Assembly (NCBI GenBank): GCA_030594815.1
Contig: JAUVEN010000014.1
Span: 1 to 38,916 of the forward strand
DNA: 38,916 nucleotides
From: Gammaproteobacteria bacterium
GTDB lineage: Bacteria; Pseudomonadota; Gammaproteobacteria; UBA6429; Thiohalophilaceae
Direction of reading: 5' to 3'
Position numbers and translations under genes: made by a program. Under the pieces are notes generated by a model. That model searched no databases. It saw only the letters and a list, made by a program, of their open reading frames with translations, and was not told the DNA's origin. Every line of letters begins with the position of its first letter. The stretch's first letter is position 1. Positions 1 through 6,805 of this stretch are shown one piece after another.

Positions 1-1
1 G

Positions 2-778
2 GGTAATAATGCAACTTTTGGTTTTGTTGTTACAGATGATGGAGTTGTATTAATTGATTCTGGTGGCAGTTTAAAAGGTGCTAAAGCACTGCATAAAATA
101 ATCAAAGGTGTCACGGATAAACCGATTCGCTATGTGATTAATAGTGGAGGTCAGGATCATCGCTGGTTTGGTAATGATTATTTTAGCTCAATAGGTGCAA
201 AAATTATTTCCAGCGAAGCAGCAAAAAAAGATCATAAAGCACGCTCTGGTTCGCAATGGTCAATGCTTGAATCGCGTCTTGGAAAAGAGGGCATTAAGGG
301 TACGAAAGAAAAATTTGCCGACATCACCTTTAAAGATGATTATAAATTCACCTTAGGAAAAGTTAAGTTTGAAATTTATCATCGAGGTCAGGCGCATACG
401 CCAGGAGATGCTTTTATCTGGTTACCACAAAGTAAAGTGATGTTTACCGGTGACATTGTTTATACAGAACGTATGTTGGGTATTGGTGAGCAATCAAATT
501 CTAAAAGCTGGTTACATGTTTTTAATAGCATGGCAGGGTTTAAACCAAAATATCTTGTTCCAGGACATGGTTCGCCAACAACCTTAGATAAAGCGATTAA
601 AGATACCGGAAATTATTTATCTTTCTTACGCAATACGATCTCACTGTTTATCGAAAGCGGTGGTGGCGCACATGAGATCAGTCGAATTAATCAAACGCGT
701 TTTAAATATTTAAATAATTATGATTCCTTGAAAGGTCGTAATGCGCTGAAGGTTTACACTGAGCTTGAATGGGAATAA
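2..778 (+). CDS. MBL-fold metallohydrolase, 5' end cut by the window
   Basis: The reading frame is open from base 2, so the gene begins before the window; the first in-frame ATG at 134 lies inside the conserved fold and is not the start. The protein has the metallo-beta-lactamase fold order: a strand ending VLIDSGG, then INSGGQDHRWFGN where the family usually has NTHxHxDHxxGN, then GQAHTPGDAFIWLP, FTGDIVYTERMLGI and PGHGSP. The Asp-His pair, the His of AHTPGD, the Asp of TGD and the His of PGHG are kept, while the first two histidines of HxHxDH are Gly and Gln. This fits the periplasmic SoxH/quinoprotein-relay branch of MBL proteins, of unknown substrate. Whether the N-terminus carries a signal peptide cannot be seen. 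Family sure, function not. Confidence 0.85.
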   Translation, partial: GNNATFGFVVTDDGVVLIDSGGSLKGAKALHKIIKGVTDKPIRYVINSGGQDHRWFGNDYFSSIGAKIISSEAAKKDHKARSGSQWSMLESRLGKEGIKGTKEKFADITFKDDYKFTLGKVKFEIYHRGQAHTPGDAFIWLPQSKVMFTGDIVYTERMLGIGEQSNSKSWLHVFNSMAGFKPKYLVPGHGSPTTLDKAIKDTGNYLSFLRNTISLFIESGGGAHEISRINQTRFKYLNNYDSLKGRNALKVYTELEWE

Positions 779-820
779 GTAGCTATTGAATAGATTATTT
801 CCGATGTCGGCATGAATAAA

Positions 821-1198
821 TTATGATGTGATAGCGGGTATACCATAAAGGAATGACCCAACTAAAAAGAAAAAAGTAAGGCCCACAGAAAGCATATGTT
901 TTAGTTTATAAAATATTATTTGTTGCGCCACTCTAAATAACCATAAGCCAGATATTAGCGCTAGCAATGAATTACCCAGCGGAGTGTTTAATAATTCCTG
1001 AGTGTGTGCAAATGAAATATAACTGAATATAAAAAATATAAAAGTAATGCTGATGTTTAAAACTTGTATTGTTGCTTTGTTGACATAATTAAGTGGTTTC
1101 AGTGTTTCGGGCCATTTAAATAAGCGCCAAAACAGTATGTGAAAAATAATGAGTACAATGTTGTATATCCCGCCGGCAATAATAAGTTTTTCATTTAT
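821..1198 (-). CDS. Small four-helix membrane protein without a standard start codon
   Basis: An open frame of 125 codons ends at a TAA at 821-823 and runs back to an in-frame stop at 1202-1204. It encodes four hydrophobic segments, roughly residues 5-20, 43-60, 75-88 and 105-120, with charged turns (FKWPETLKP, FYKLKH) between them, so it looks like a real inner-membrane protein. No ATG, GTG or TTG occurs in the N-terminal half. The natural start would be the ATA at 1198-1196, reading xNEKLIIAGG. Either ATA is used, which is very rare, or the start codon has been lost and this is a recent pseudogene. It follows the DUF6882 gene on the same strand by 40 bases. I do not recognise the family. 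Confidence 0.55.
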   Translation of the reverse strand: MNEKLIIAGGIYNIVLIIFHILFWRLFKWPETLKPLNYVNKATIQVLNISITFIFFIFSYISFAHTQELLNTPLGNSLLALISGLWLFRVAQQIIFYKLKHMLSVGLTFFFLVGSFLYGIPAITS

Positions 1199-1238
1199 TT
1201 CTTATTCACACAACGATTAAGCTCAGTTATCTGCCATG

Positions 1239-1730
1239 TTAGCTGTTACCAGCTTGAGTAATTTCATGTAATAAGAAAAAGTTTTCATTATTACCACTAA
1301 TACCTCTATATACGCCTTTACCACCTATGACATGAAATGCAACGGCTGCCATTGCCCACCCCGCTTCTTCTGTTGCTGACCAAGCGCGATCCGTAAGGAG
1401 TTCAATATCATTTATTTCACCAAACTTTCTGACTTTTTCAATTTCTTTAGTCAGGTGAGGTAATAAACTCTCATTACCCCAACCCCACATCCATGACTCT
1501 GAGTTAGCTGAGTAAGAGCCTATAAAACTAACTTTAGCAATTAACTTTTTATTGCCGTTTACAGAAAATATTATTTCAGCTGTTTCTTGATCAAAATCCC
1601 AACGCTCGTAGTTACCAATGCCATAGATCTTACTAATAGATTCGTTTTGACTTTCTAGTTTATCTATACAGTCTTCAATAAAATCATCAACATTATCAAT
1701 TTTATTTTTAGTAAATAACTTAGAGAACAT
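1239..1730 (-). CDS. DUF6882 family protein
   Basis: A 163-residue cytosolic protein. The ATG at 1730 is chosen because AGGA stands about 7 bases ahead of it. A longer frame starting at 1781 reads MPNKQLNTDPR at its N-terminus; that stretch is a translated intergenic repeat, not protein. The core WMWGWGNESL and the later WSATEEAGWAMAAVAFHVIGGKGVYRG are the conserved aromatic and glycine-rich parts that I associate with DUF6882, a family of unknown function often found in mobile or accessory gene blocks. No signal peptide or membrane segment is seen. It lies between the PPOX gene and the small membrane gene, all on the minus strand, consistent with a run of gene cassettes. Confidence 0.65.
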   Translation of the reverse strand: MFSKLFTKNKIDNVDDFIEDCIDKLESQNESISKIYGIGNYERWDFDQETAEIIFSVNGNKKLIAKVSFIGSYSANSESWMWGWGNESLLPHLTKEIEKVRKFGEINDIELLTDRAWSATEEAGWAMAAVAFHVIGGKGVYRGISGNNENFFLLHEITQAGNS

Positions 1731-1754
1731 TGTTTTTCCTTCACCACAGCGTGG

Positions 1755-1800
1755 GTCTGTGTTGAGCTGCTTGTTGGGCATTATTATTTAACGAACGCTT
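1755..1800 (-). repeat. attC-like half site between cassettes
   Basis: On the minus strand GTTAAAT (1792-1786), matching the integron core GTTRRRY, is followed by GCCCAAC (1779-1773), matching RYYYAAC, then AAGCAGCTCAACACAGAC. This arrangement is typical of a cassette junction, but a full paired second half is not evident before the ATG at 1730. A perfect 10-bp inverted repeat lies just upstream in the end of the PPOX gene. Weak as a single site; its position between two cassette-like genes is the main support. Confidence 0.3.
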
Positions 1801-2326
1801 ATGCCAATTTTGGAATTCTTTTGGTGCAATTCCAAAACACTTGATTTACCGTTACTTTCACATAACGCTTTGCTGTTGACCATTTGTCTTTATAGTTATT
1901 TTGATTATTAATTATCTCTGCATGACCATTAACTCGCAAACGTAACGCAGATGAGAAATCAATAAAAAGAATTCCTATATTTGGGTTTACTAATATATTT
2001 CCTAGTGAGTTATACATTTTGTTACCACTATAATCAGGAAAAACAAGTGTTTTATGATCTACAACAATGACTGCTGGTTGTTGTTTCCCTTCATTGCTTT
2101 CTTCTGTACCCCTAAAACTGCAATCACAATTTCCATCATTGTCAGATGTTGAAATAAAAAAGAATTCTCTGCCCTCAATAAAGAAAGCTTTATCTTCATC
2201 AATGGTTTCTCGATATAAATTATTGACAGCAGAAACAGCACGATCTGACCACTCGGTTTTATTATTGAATGTATTCTGAGCTTCAAGTTCACCAGAGTGA
2301 AATATTTGAGTAATTTTTCGATTCAT
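1799..2326 (-). CDS. Pyridoxamine 5'-phosphate oxidase (PPOX) family protein
   Basis: A 175-residue protein resembling the flavin-nucleotide-binding split-barrel family. Visible features are FFFISTSDNDGNCDCSFRG near residues 55-75, VVDHKTLVFPDYSGNKMYNSLGNI near 88-112, IGILFIDF and LRLRVNGHAEI near 118-140, and the C-terminal VNQVFWNCTKRIPKL. These match the order of strands and the C-terminal Cys-Lys-x-Ile-Pro tail of PPOX relatives that bind FMN or a related cofactor. No partner enzyme is nearby. The last 13 codons contain a perfect palindrome (1808-1837), and the gene is bracketed by attC-type core sequences, so it is probably a mobile cassette. Substrate unknown. No strong ribosome binding site is visible ahead of the ATG. 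Confidence 0.75.
   Translation of the reverse strand: MNRKITQIFHSGELEAQNTFNNKTEWSDRAVSAVNNLYRETIDEDKAFFIEGREFFFISTSDNDGNCDCSFRGTEESNEGKQQPAVIVVDHKTLVFPDYSGNKMYNSLGNILVNPNIGILFIDFSSALRLRVNGHAEIINNQNNYKDKWSTAKRYVKVTVNQVFWNCTKRIPKLA
1808..1837. repeat. Perfect inverted repeat in the 3' end of the PPOX gene
   Basis: TTTTGGAATT (1808-1817) and AATTCCAAAA (1828-1837) form a 10-bp perfect stem with a 10-base loop, about 8 bases inside the stop codon. It may be the folded arm of an attC site ending at the GTTAAAT core at 1792-1786, or a transcription or mRNA-end hairpin. Confidence 0.55.
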
Positions 2327-2333
2327 TTAGTCT

Positions 2334-2399
2334 GCCCAACGTTTGAGTTGTGGGGTGCGTAGCGTAGCTGAGCAATCCCGCACGAACGATTTGTTATAT
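2334..2399 (-). repeat. attC-like recombination site
   Basis: A 66-bp imperfect palindrome. One end is GTTGGGC on the minus strand (2340-2334), an exact GTTRRRY core; the other end is ATATAAC (2399-2393), one mismatch from RYYYAAC. Between them GTTCGTGCGGG and CACCCCACAAC form an imperfect stem around a variable centre. Length and layout fit chromosomal-integron attC sites. It lies 8 bases before the PPOX ATG and 2 bases after the stop of the preceding gene remnant, as expected for a cassette junction. No intI gene is in the window. Confidence 0.5.
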
Positions 2400-2401
2400 G
2401 G

Positions 2402-2468
2402 CTACTGATAGGTAGCGCCATTGTGTTTAAGCCAACCACCTACATGTTTTCCTCTAGGGTCATTATTC
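2402..2468 (-). pseudogene. 3'-terminal remnant of an unknown gene
   Basis: The minus strand encodes NNDPRGKHVGGWLKHNGATYQ followed by a stop at 2402-2404. The peptide looks like the conserved tail of a real protein (DPxGxHVGGW), but the frame hits a stop inside the adjacent 67-bp palindromic repeat and has no start. The upstream coding part is missing. The attC-like site follows directly. I cannot name the parent family. Confidence 0.4.
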
Positions 2469-2530
2469 AAAGGGGTCGGTGACAAATAGTAGTACTAGTG
2501 ATTCTCATTTGTCACCGACCCCTTTTATTA
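2464..2530. repeat. 67-bp REP-like palindromic repeat, copy 1
   Basis: Identical over 67 bases to 2751-2817. Arms of 19 bp, perfect inverted complements (2469-2487 and 2507-2525, core GGGGTCGGTGACAAAT), enclose a 19-base loop containing AGTAGTACTAGTG. This resembles REP-type hairpins mobilised in trans by RAYT tyrosine transposases. No transposase is in the window. Confidence 0.85.
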
Positions 2531-2545
2531 ATTTTCTTGTCAGGT

Positions 2546-2755
2546 TTATTTTTTTCTTATATTAAACCCATTATCACCAATAAAAAGTTCAAAGCTATAG
2601 CGTTTACCAGCTTTAACTTTTGTTTTAATTGACTGTTCACCAACAACCATACCATATGAAGGCGTTAACTTTAGCTTCATATTTCCTGCCTTACGTTGCC
2701 AGATTAAAGATTTTCCGCTTGTAACCTCACCAATGATTTTCCCATTATTGTATTC
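2546..2755 (-). pseudogene. C-terminal remnant of an unknown beta-rich protein
   Basis: An open frame of about 69 codons on the minus strand begins at the edge of the second 67-bp repeat and ends at a TAA at 2546-2548. It reads GKIIGEVTSGKSLIWQRKAG, then a stretch with KLKLTPSYGMVVGEQ, then VKAGKRYSFELFIGDNG. The alternation of short strands with VKAGKRY resembles the C-terminal end of small DUF2846/PEGA-like lipoproteins, but this is only a resemblance. No start codon or N-terminal part exists, because the frame runs straight into the repeat. It is a broken gene left between two repeat copies. Confidence 0.5.
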
Positions 2756-2817
2756 AAAGGGGTCGGTGACAAATAGTAGTACTAGTGATTCTCATTTGTC
2801 ACCGACCCCTTTTATTA
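2751..2817. repeat. 67-bp REP-like palindromic repeat, copy 2
   Basis: Second identical copy of the element at 2464-2530, in the same orientation, 220 bases away. Its 19-bp arms are at 2756-2774 and 2794-2812. It lies 12 bases beyond the stop codon of the HNH-like gene, where it could also serve as that gene's terminator, since the minus-strand hairpin is strong. Confidence 0.85.
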
Positions 2818-2829
2818 CTTAAATGTTTA

Positions 2830-3639
2830 TTATTTCTTAGGTAATGGCCCGCCATACTTTATATGTGTGGAATTACCTAAGTCTTCTAGTGCATGAGATA
2901 TTGCAGCCAACCTTGGCTGAGAAATAGTTTTTAATGATTTCATGCTTATACTAGTTTTTTTAAATGGGTATATGCATTTTAATTGATTCAACTTAATGTG
3001 GCTGCATAAATTATAATTTTCTTCCCGACATGCTACAACGTAAAAGAACAAAGGGCCAATTAAGAAGCTTACTGATTGTGTATTACGTTCCAAGCCTTTC
3101 ATATCACTTAAAGGCCCAGACTCTGAAAGCGCCAAAGTCATACTATGCCTATGGTAAGCGGCTTCGCTATCGGTTTCATGACGAGCTATGTAAACTCGAA
3201 AGTAGCTTGGAATTTTACTGTTTTCATAAAAAATCCTTCGATCATCAGCTGGTGTTGCCTGTGTACCATCATGATCTTGTTCAGCTACTAAGACCTTCAT
3301 GGCTACCCATCGGGCTAGCATTGCGACTTGTTCGCAATTAAGTGTCATTTCTTTATTTTGTATAACTGACAAAATAAATGGCTTAATTGATTCTTCTAAT
3401 TGACTCATCCAGCCGTTATTGCATTCTACGCAGACAACTCTAAATTTCTTTGTAATTAAATTGCCTGATCTTTCGGTTTTCTTTTCTAGTTCTGGCTTAG
3501 ACTTTACTTCGCCAGAGTAAACTTCAGCAGTATGTTTGTCTGTGTCTGATTTGAAAATGTGATTGCTAATCCAGTCTGGCCAGAAGTGTTCTTTACTTAA
3601 GCCTTTTCCTTCGCAAAAAATGCATGTCCTTTGAGTCAT
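2830..3639 (-). CDS. HNH-like zinc-motif protein of unknown function
   Basis: The ATG at 3639 gives 269 residues; a TTG two codons earlier is possible. The N-terminus has CIFCEGKGLSKEHFWPDW (Cys6, Cys9, His18) and, around residue 70, VVCVECNNGWMSQLE (Cys70, Cys73). The spacing CxxC, then KEH near a Pro, then CxxCNNGW matches a group of HNH-type proteins in which two CxxC pairs hold zinc and the EH and NN residues form the betabeta-alpha metal fold. The rest, with no recognised domain, may be specificity region. Relatives are commonly found in integrons and genomic islands. Nuclease activity is an inference. The downstream 67-bp repeat begins 12 bases after the stop. Confidence 0.65.
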   Translation of the reverse strand: MTQRTCIFCEGKGLSKEHFWPDWISNHIFKSDTDKHTAEVYSGEVKSKPELEKKTERSGNLITKKFRVVCVECNNGWMSQLEESIKPFILSVIQNKEMTLNCEQVAMLARWVAMKVLVAEQDHDGTQATPADDRRIFYENSKIPSYFRVYIARHETDSEAAYHRHSMTLALSESGPLSDMKGLERNTQSVSFLIGPLFFYVVACREENYNLCSHIKLNQLKCIYPFKKTSISMKSLKTISQPRLAAISHALEDLGNSTHIKYGGPLPKK

Positions 3640-3674
3640 ATTCAATTTTCAGAGGTTTTTTGATTATTTTTTAC

Positions 3675-3755
3675 ATTTAACAGTTAATTAGACGGCGAGC
3701 GGTATATCACATAATATGCTGCTCGCGACATATTGTTTTGAATGAGTAATTAACA
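3675..3755. repeat. Imperfect inverted repeat, possible attC site
   Basis: ATTTAAC (3675-3681; GTTAAAT on the minus strand) matches the integron core and stands 36 bases before the HNH-like ATG. It is followed by TTAATTA, GCGAGC (3695-3700), a 20-base centre, GCTCGC (3721-3726) and TAATTAA (3747-3753), so two nested arms pair. The distal core box is not clear, hence low confidence as attC. Confidence 0.3.
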
Positions 3756-3896
3756 ATGTTCTTTTTTATAAATAAAATCAATTGTTTGTTGGGCTTTATA
3801 TGTATTTCTTTAAATACAAAAGGCTGTATTTAGGTGGCAAATGTTTCTCTAATGAATATTCTGTTTGGCAGTTATGAGGTGAGGGAAGTTCTTAAA

Positions 3897-4274
3897 TTAA
3901 GAATTATAATTAGTGGCTTGTATGCCTAAGTAATAATAATATTCTTTATTGTATGTTTTTAACCCGTAACTTCCAGCGTACCTTTTTACTGTTTTTAGCG
4001 ATGCATATTTAGCGATCTTTTTGTTTTTTAAATTATTAAAATCGAAACCTTCTTTTAATAATCGATCATATTCTTTAGTAGATAGTTTTTTAACCACTTT
4101 AGTTAAGTCGACATTTTCTTCAAGAACCAGCCATAAGTATCTTGAGTTTTCTTTTAGCTCTTCAATAATTGAACGGGCATCACCTTTAGATTTAGATTTC
4201 CAGCCCGTAAATGCGCTTAAAGTACTTTTAGCGGTATCGAAGGCTTTTAACAGTGCGGGTATATTCTCAATCAT
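3897..4274 (-). CDS. Hypothetical lysine- and tyrosine-rich protein
   Basis: A 125-residue protein starting at the ATG at 4274; an upstream TTG at 4316 would add 14 residues but has no better signal. It begins IENIPALLKAFDTAKSTLSAFTGWKSKSKGDAR, continues with a helical stretch IIEELKENSRYLWLVLEENVDLTKVVKKLSTKEYDRLL, and ends in a basic, tyrosine-rich tail containing NKEYYYYLG. No signal peptide or membrane segment is visible. The pattern (short amphipathic helix, then helical core) gives no family that I recognise. It sits at the edge of the cassette-like block and is divergent from the PCu(A)C gene. Confidence 0.5.
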   Translation of the reverse strand: MIENIPALLKAFDTAKSTLSAFTGWKSKSKGDARSIIEELKENSRYLWLVLEENVDLTKVVKKLSTKEYDRLLKEGFDFNNLKNKKIAKYASLKTVKRYAGSYGLKTYNKEYYYYLGIQATNYNS

Positions 4275-4475
4275 ATTTATTTTTACTTTATGTGTTTTTG
4301 CGTTGTTCCGTAACAATTGCTATATTTTCTCATTTTTAATTATAGAATGACATTTTTTAAAAGAGCTAAAAATGGCTTTTTTTCATTAAAATTGATTGAG
4401 ATCAAACCTTATTTATCTGTACTCATTTACATTAACCCTATCTTAAAAACGTCATCATTAGAGGAAAAAATCTCA

Positions 4476-4946
4476 ATGAAAATTACTTATTTCTCATATA
4501 AAAATTTACTGGCAGCGCTGGTGCTAATGGTAGTTTCAACGAGCAGTTTTGCTGCTGATATTACCGCTAATAATGCTCGTGTCCGAGCCGTTCCAGCAGG
4601 CCAGGTAAACAGCGCGGCTTTTATGATGTTAAAAAATGATTCTTCTGAAGATCGTTTGTTGGTTAGTGCGCACAGTAATATTAGTAAAGCGGTTGAGTTG
4701 CACACCCATAAAAAGGAAGGTGGAATGATGCGTATGCGCCGTGTTGATTCTATTGCAATAAAAGCGGGTAGCAAGACGGTTCTACAACCAGGTGGTTTAC
4801 ATATTATGTTTATTGGCCTTAAGCATGGCTTAAAAGCCGGTGAAGAAGTTGAACTTCAGTTAGTTTTTGATAATGGTAGTAAGATTGAGTTGAAGGTGCC
4901 TGTTAAAATGGTTGCTGGTATGCAAAAGAAAATAATGCATCGTTAA
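4476..4946 (+). CDS. Periplasmic copper chaperone PCu(A)C
   Basis: The ATG at 4476 is chosen because it opens a normal Sec signal peptide (hydrophobic residues 11-20, cleavage near SSFAA, residue 27) and follows GAGG at 4461; an in-frame ATG-rich extension upstream is not plausible. The mature protein is a small beta-barrel that carries Cu(I) in the periplasm. The diagnostic H-x10-M-x21-H-x-M ligand set is exact: His76, Met87, His109 and Met111. The family delivers copper to the CuA site of cytochrome oxidase, usually together with Sco, which is the next gene 24 bases downstream. Here the convergent neighbour is a multicopper oxidase, which is a second possible client. Confidence 0.9.
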   Translation: MKITYFSYKNLLAALVLMVVSTSSFAADITANNARVRAVPAGQVNSAAFMMLKNDSSEDRLLVSAHSNISKAVELHTHKKEGGMMRMRRVDSIAIKAGSKTVLQPGGLHIMFIGLKHGLKAGEEVELQLVFDNGSKIELKVPVKMVAGMQKKIMHR

Positions 4947-4970
4947 GTAAAAGAGTCGGAGTTTTTATAG

Positions 4971-5594
4971 ATGAAAAAATATAGCAAAGGCAATGTAAAT
5001 ATTATATCGCTGGGTTTTAGTGTCGTGATATTACTGGTTGCTGGTTATATCTATATGTTATCAGAGGAAAAAAAATCGACTGAATATTTATCCGATATAC
5101 ACGAAGCATATAAATGTTTAGGTGGTGATTTTGTTTTGCAATCAGCAAAAGGCCCAGTGCCTTTAGCTGATTACAGAGGAAAAACGGTTGTTTTATATTT
5201 TGGTTATGCTTCTTGTCCTGATGTATGTCCAACAAGTTTAGGTTTATTATCGTTAGCGTTACGGAAATTAACGCCAGCAGAATTAAAAAACATTCAGGTA
5301 ATGTTTATTAGTGTCGATCCTGAACGAGATACGGTAGAAAAACTTAAGTCGTATGCTAATGCCTTTCATCCTAATATAATAGGGATAACCGGTAGTGCAA
5401 AAGAAATAGCGGCTGTTGCAAGGCGTTATGGTGTGATGTATGCGAAGGTAGAGATGCCTGATTCTGCATTAGGTTATTCTGTAGATCACTCTTCTCGTTA
5501 CTATGTCGTTGGAAAAGATGGTGCGGTTAAAAAGTTCATTGAGCATGGCACGAGCCCTGAGGAGATTGTTAAGAGTTTACGTTCAGTGATGTGA
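4971..5594 (+). CDS. SCO1/SenC family copper chaperone / thiol-disulfide protein
   Basis: A 207-residue protein with one N-terminal membrane anchor (residues 11-30) and a periplasmic thioredoxin-like domain. The copper and redox motif CPDVCP is at Cys82-Cys86 in FGYASCPDVCPTSL, and the third ligand is His173 in SVDHSSRYYVV; SVDPERDT near residue 114 is the other conserved Sco segment. Sco proteins reduce or metallate CuA and accept copper from PCu(A)C, so the two genes form a natural operon. No cytochrome oxidase genes are in the window. A strong hairpin follows at 5660-5689. Confidence 0.9.
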   Translation: MKKYSKGNVNIISLGFSVVILLVAGYIYMLSEEKKSTEYLSDIHEAYKCLGGDFVLQSAKGPVPLADYRGKTVVLYFGYASCPDVCPTSLGLLSLALRKLTPAELKNIQVMFISVDPERDTVEKLKSYANAFHPNIIGITGSAKEIAAVARRYGVMYAKVEMPDSALGYSVDHSSRYYVVGKDGAVKKFIEHGTSPEEIVKSLRSVM

Positions 5595-5659
5595 TCAATC
5601 TAAGCCTGTGATAGATTTAAGCTCGTGACAAGTTTAAGTTGTAACGAACTCAAATAAAA

Positions 5660-5689
5660 AAAGGGAAAAGAATTTCTTCTTTTCCCTTT
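5660..5689. terminator. Bidirectional hairpin terminator
   Basis: AAAGGGAAAAGAA (5660-5672) pairs perfectly with TTCTTTTCCCTTT (5677-5689) around a 4-base loop. An A-run precedes it and T-rich sequence follows, so it can stop transcription from the Sco gene and from the convergent multicopper oxidase genes. Confidence 0.8.
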
Positions 5690-5734
5690 ATCAAATTTTA
5701 CTTCCCTTACTTTATAATTATTATTATATTTTTA

Positions 5735-6790
5735 TTACGTTACGGTAATGCTGGTGCGTGTTGTGCCAAGCACCTCTCCAGTTACCCAGTGGATGATATC
5801 TGTTTCGATTAGATAAGTTCCTCGTTCGGTCGGTTCAAAGATAATATCATAACGTTCAGCGGATGCCGCACGAATTTCTGTGACACTGACAGGTTTCGGT
5901 AAGGGACGACCATCGGATGCATAAATTTTTCCGCTTAGGCCGCCAAAACGAATTTTCTGTGGGTGATAACCGGCACAAATATATCGCGCCAGTAATTTCT
6001 GACCGCGTTGCACAGTGGCTGAAATGGGTGGTAAGTTCATTGCTGAGTTACCACTGCCATCAACTCCGGTAATGACAAAGTAATCCGGATTCAATTCATT
6101 TAAACCAACATCGCCACCACAGGTACCGGCATCCCATGGCAAATTATGCCAGCTGGAATCTATTTCATCTACAACCCAGAAGGCTTCAACATCATAGCTA
6201 GGTCCACCTGAAAATAATGTGCCTGCACCTTCAGGCGGATCAACAATTAATGCACCGTACATACCCATTTCTGCATGTAAAACGGTGTTGGTATGACAGT
6301 GATAAAAATAAGTGCCTGCATGTGCTGGTCGCCATTGATAAGTATATGTGCCGTTTGCGACATCATGCGATAAGTGACCGACACCATCGCTACGATATTC
6401 AGGTTCGATACCATGATGATGAATAGTGTGTACCCACATCATGCCGACATTGAGATTACTGTGAACAATATCGCCTTCAGTGACACGCATTGCAGGTGAG
6501 GGGAAAGTGCCGCCACCCATACCGCCGCCATCCATTCCCATATTGCCACCACCATCGGTGAAGCCCCACATGTTGACGGTATTACCATCATCCATGGTAA
6601 GAGGAATTTGCATATCAATACCTAAGTTAAATGTGACATCGGCATTGGTTAAGCCGGGTGTTGCAGGTGCAGCAGGGTAAATATAACAAGCGCCACCCAT
6701 GCCTCCCATACCGCCGCCATCTCCACCACCGTCCATTCCACCGCCATCTGTGGTAGTTGTATCCGTCGTCGTTGTTCTTCTCATTCCCAT
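5735..6790 (-). CDS. Multicopper oxidase-like protein with type 1 copper motif, no signal peptide
   Basis: A 351-residue protein whose ATG at 6790 follows AGGGG by 7 bases. Residues 1-100 are Thr-, Gly-, Met- and Asp-rich (for example GGGMDGGGDGGGMGGMGG). A cupredoxin domain follows with HTIHHHG at 121-127 and HCHTNTVLHAEMGM at 164-177, giving candidate type 1 (His, Cys, His172, Met177) and type 2/3 copper ligands. A second, degenerate cupredoxin covers about 200-351. There is no signal peptide, although such enzymes work outside the cytoplasm. It starts 15 bases after the stop of the upstream cupredoxin gene, whose product has a Tat signal and the other half of the expected histidines. The two proteins probably form one enzyme. 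Substrate (Cu(I), Mn(II), phenols) cannot be told. Confidence 0.8.
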   Translation of the reverse strand: MGMRRTTTTDTTTTDGGGMDGGGDGGGMGGMGGACYIYPAAPATPGLTNADVTFNLGIDMQIPLTMDDGNTVNMWGFTDGGGNMGMDGGGMGGGTFPSPAMRVTEGDIVHSNLNVGMMWVHTIHHHGIEPEYRSDGVGHLSHDVANGTYTYQWRPAHAGTYFYHCHTNTVLHAEMGMYGALIVDPPEGAGTLFSGGPSYDVEAFWVVDEIDSSWHNLPWDAGTCGGDVGLNELNPDYFVITGVDGSGNSAMNLPPISATVQRGQKLLARYICAGYHPQKIRFGGLSGKIYASDGRPLPKPVSVTEIRAASAERYDIIFEPTERGTYLIETDIIHWVTGEVLGTTRTSITVT

Positions 6791-6805
6791 AATTGTTCCC
6801 CTTTC

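Noticed and set aside
1731-1781. N-terminal extension MPNKQLNTDPR of the DUF6882 gene
   Set aside because: It translates the attC-like junction repeat; an AGGA precedes the ATG at 1730 and not the one at 1781.
4317-4475. 53-residue N-terminal extension of PCu(A)C
   Set aside because: The signal peptide begins only at 4476, and no family member has such an extension before its signal.
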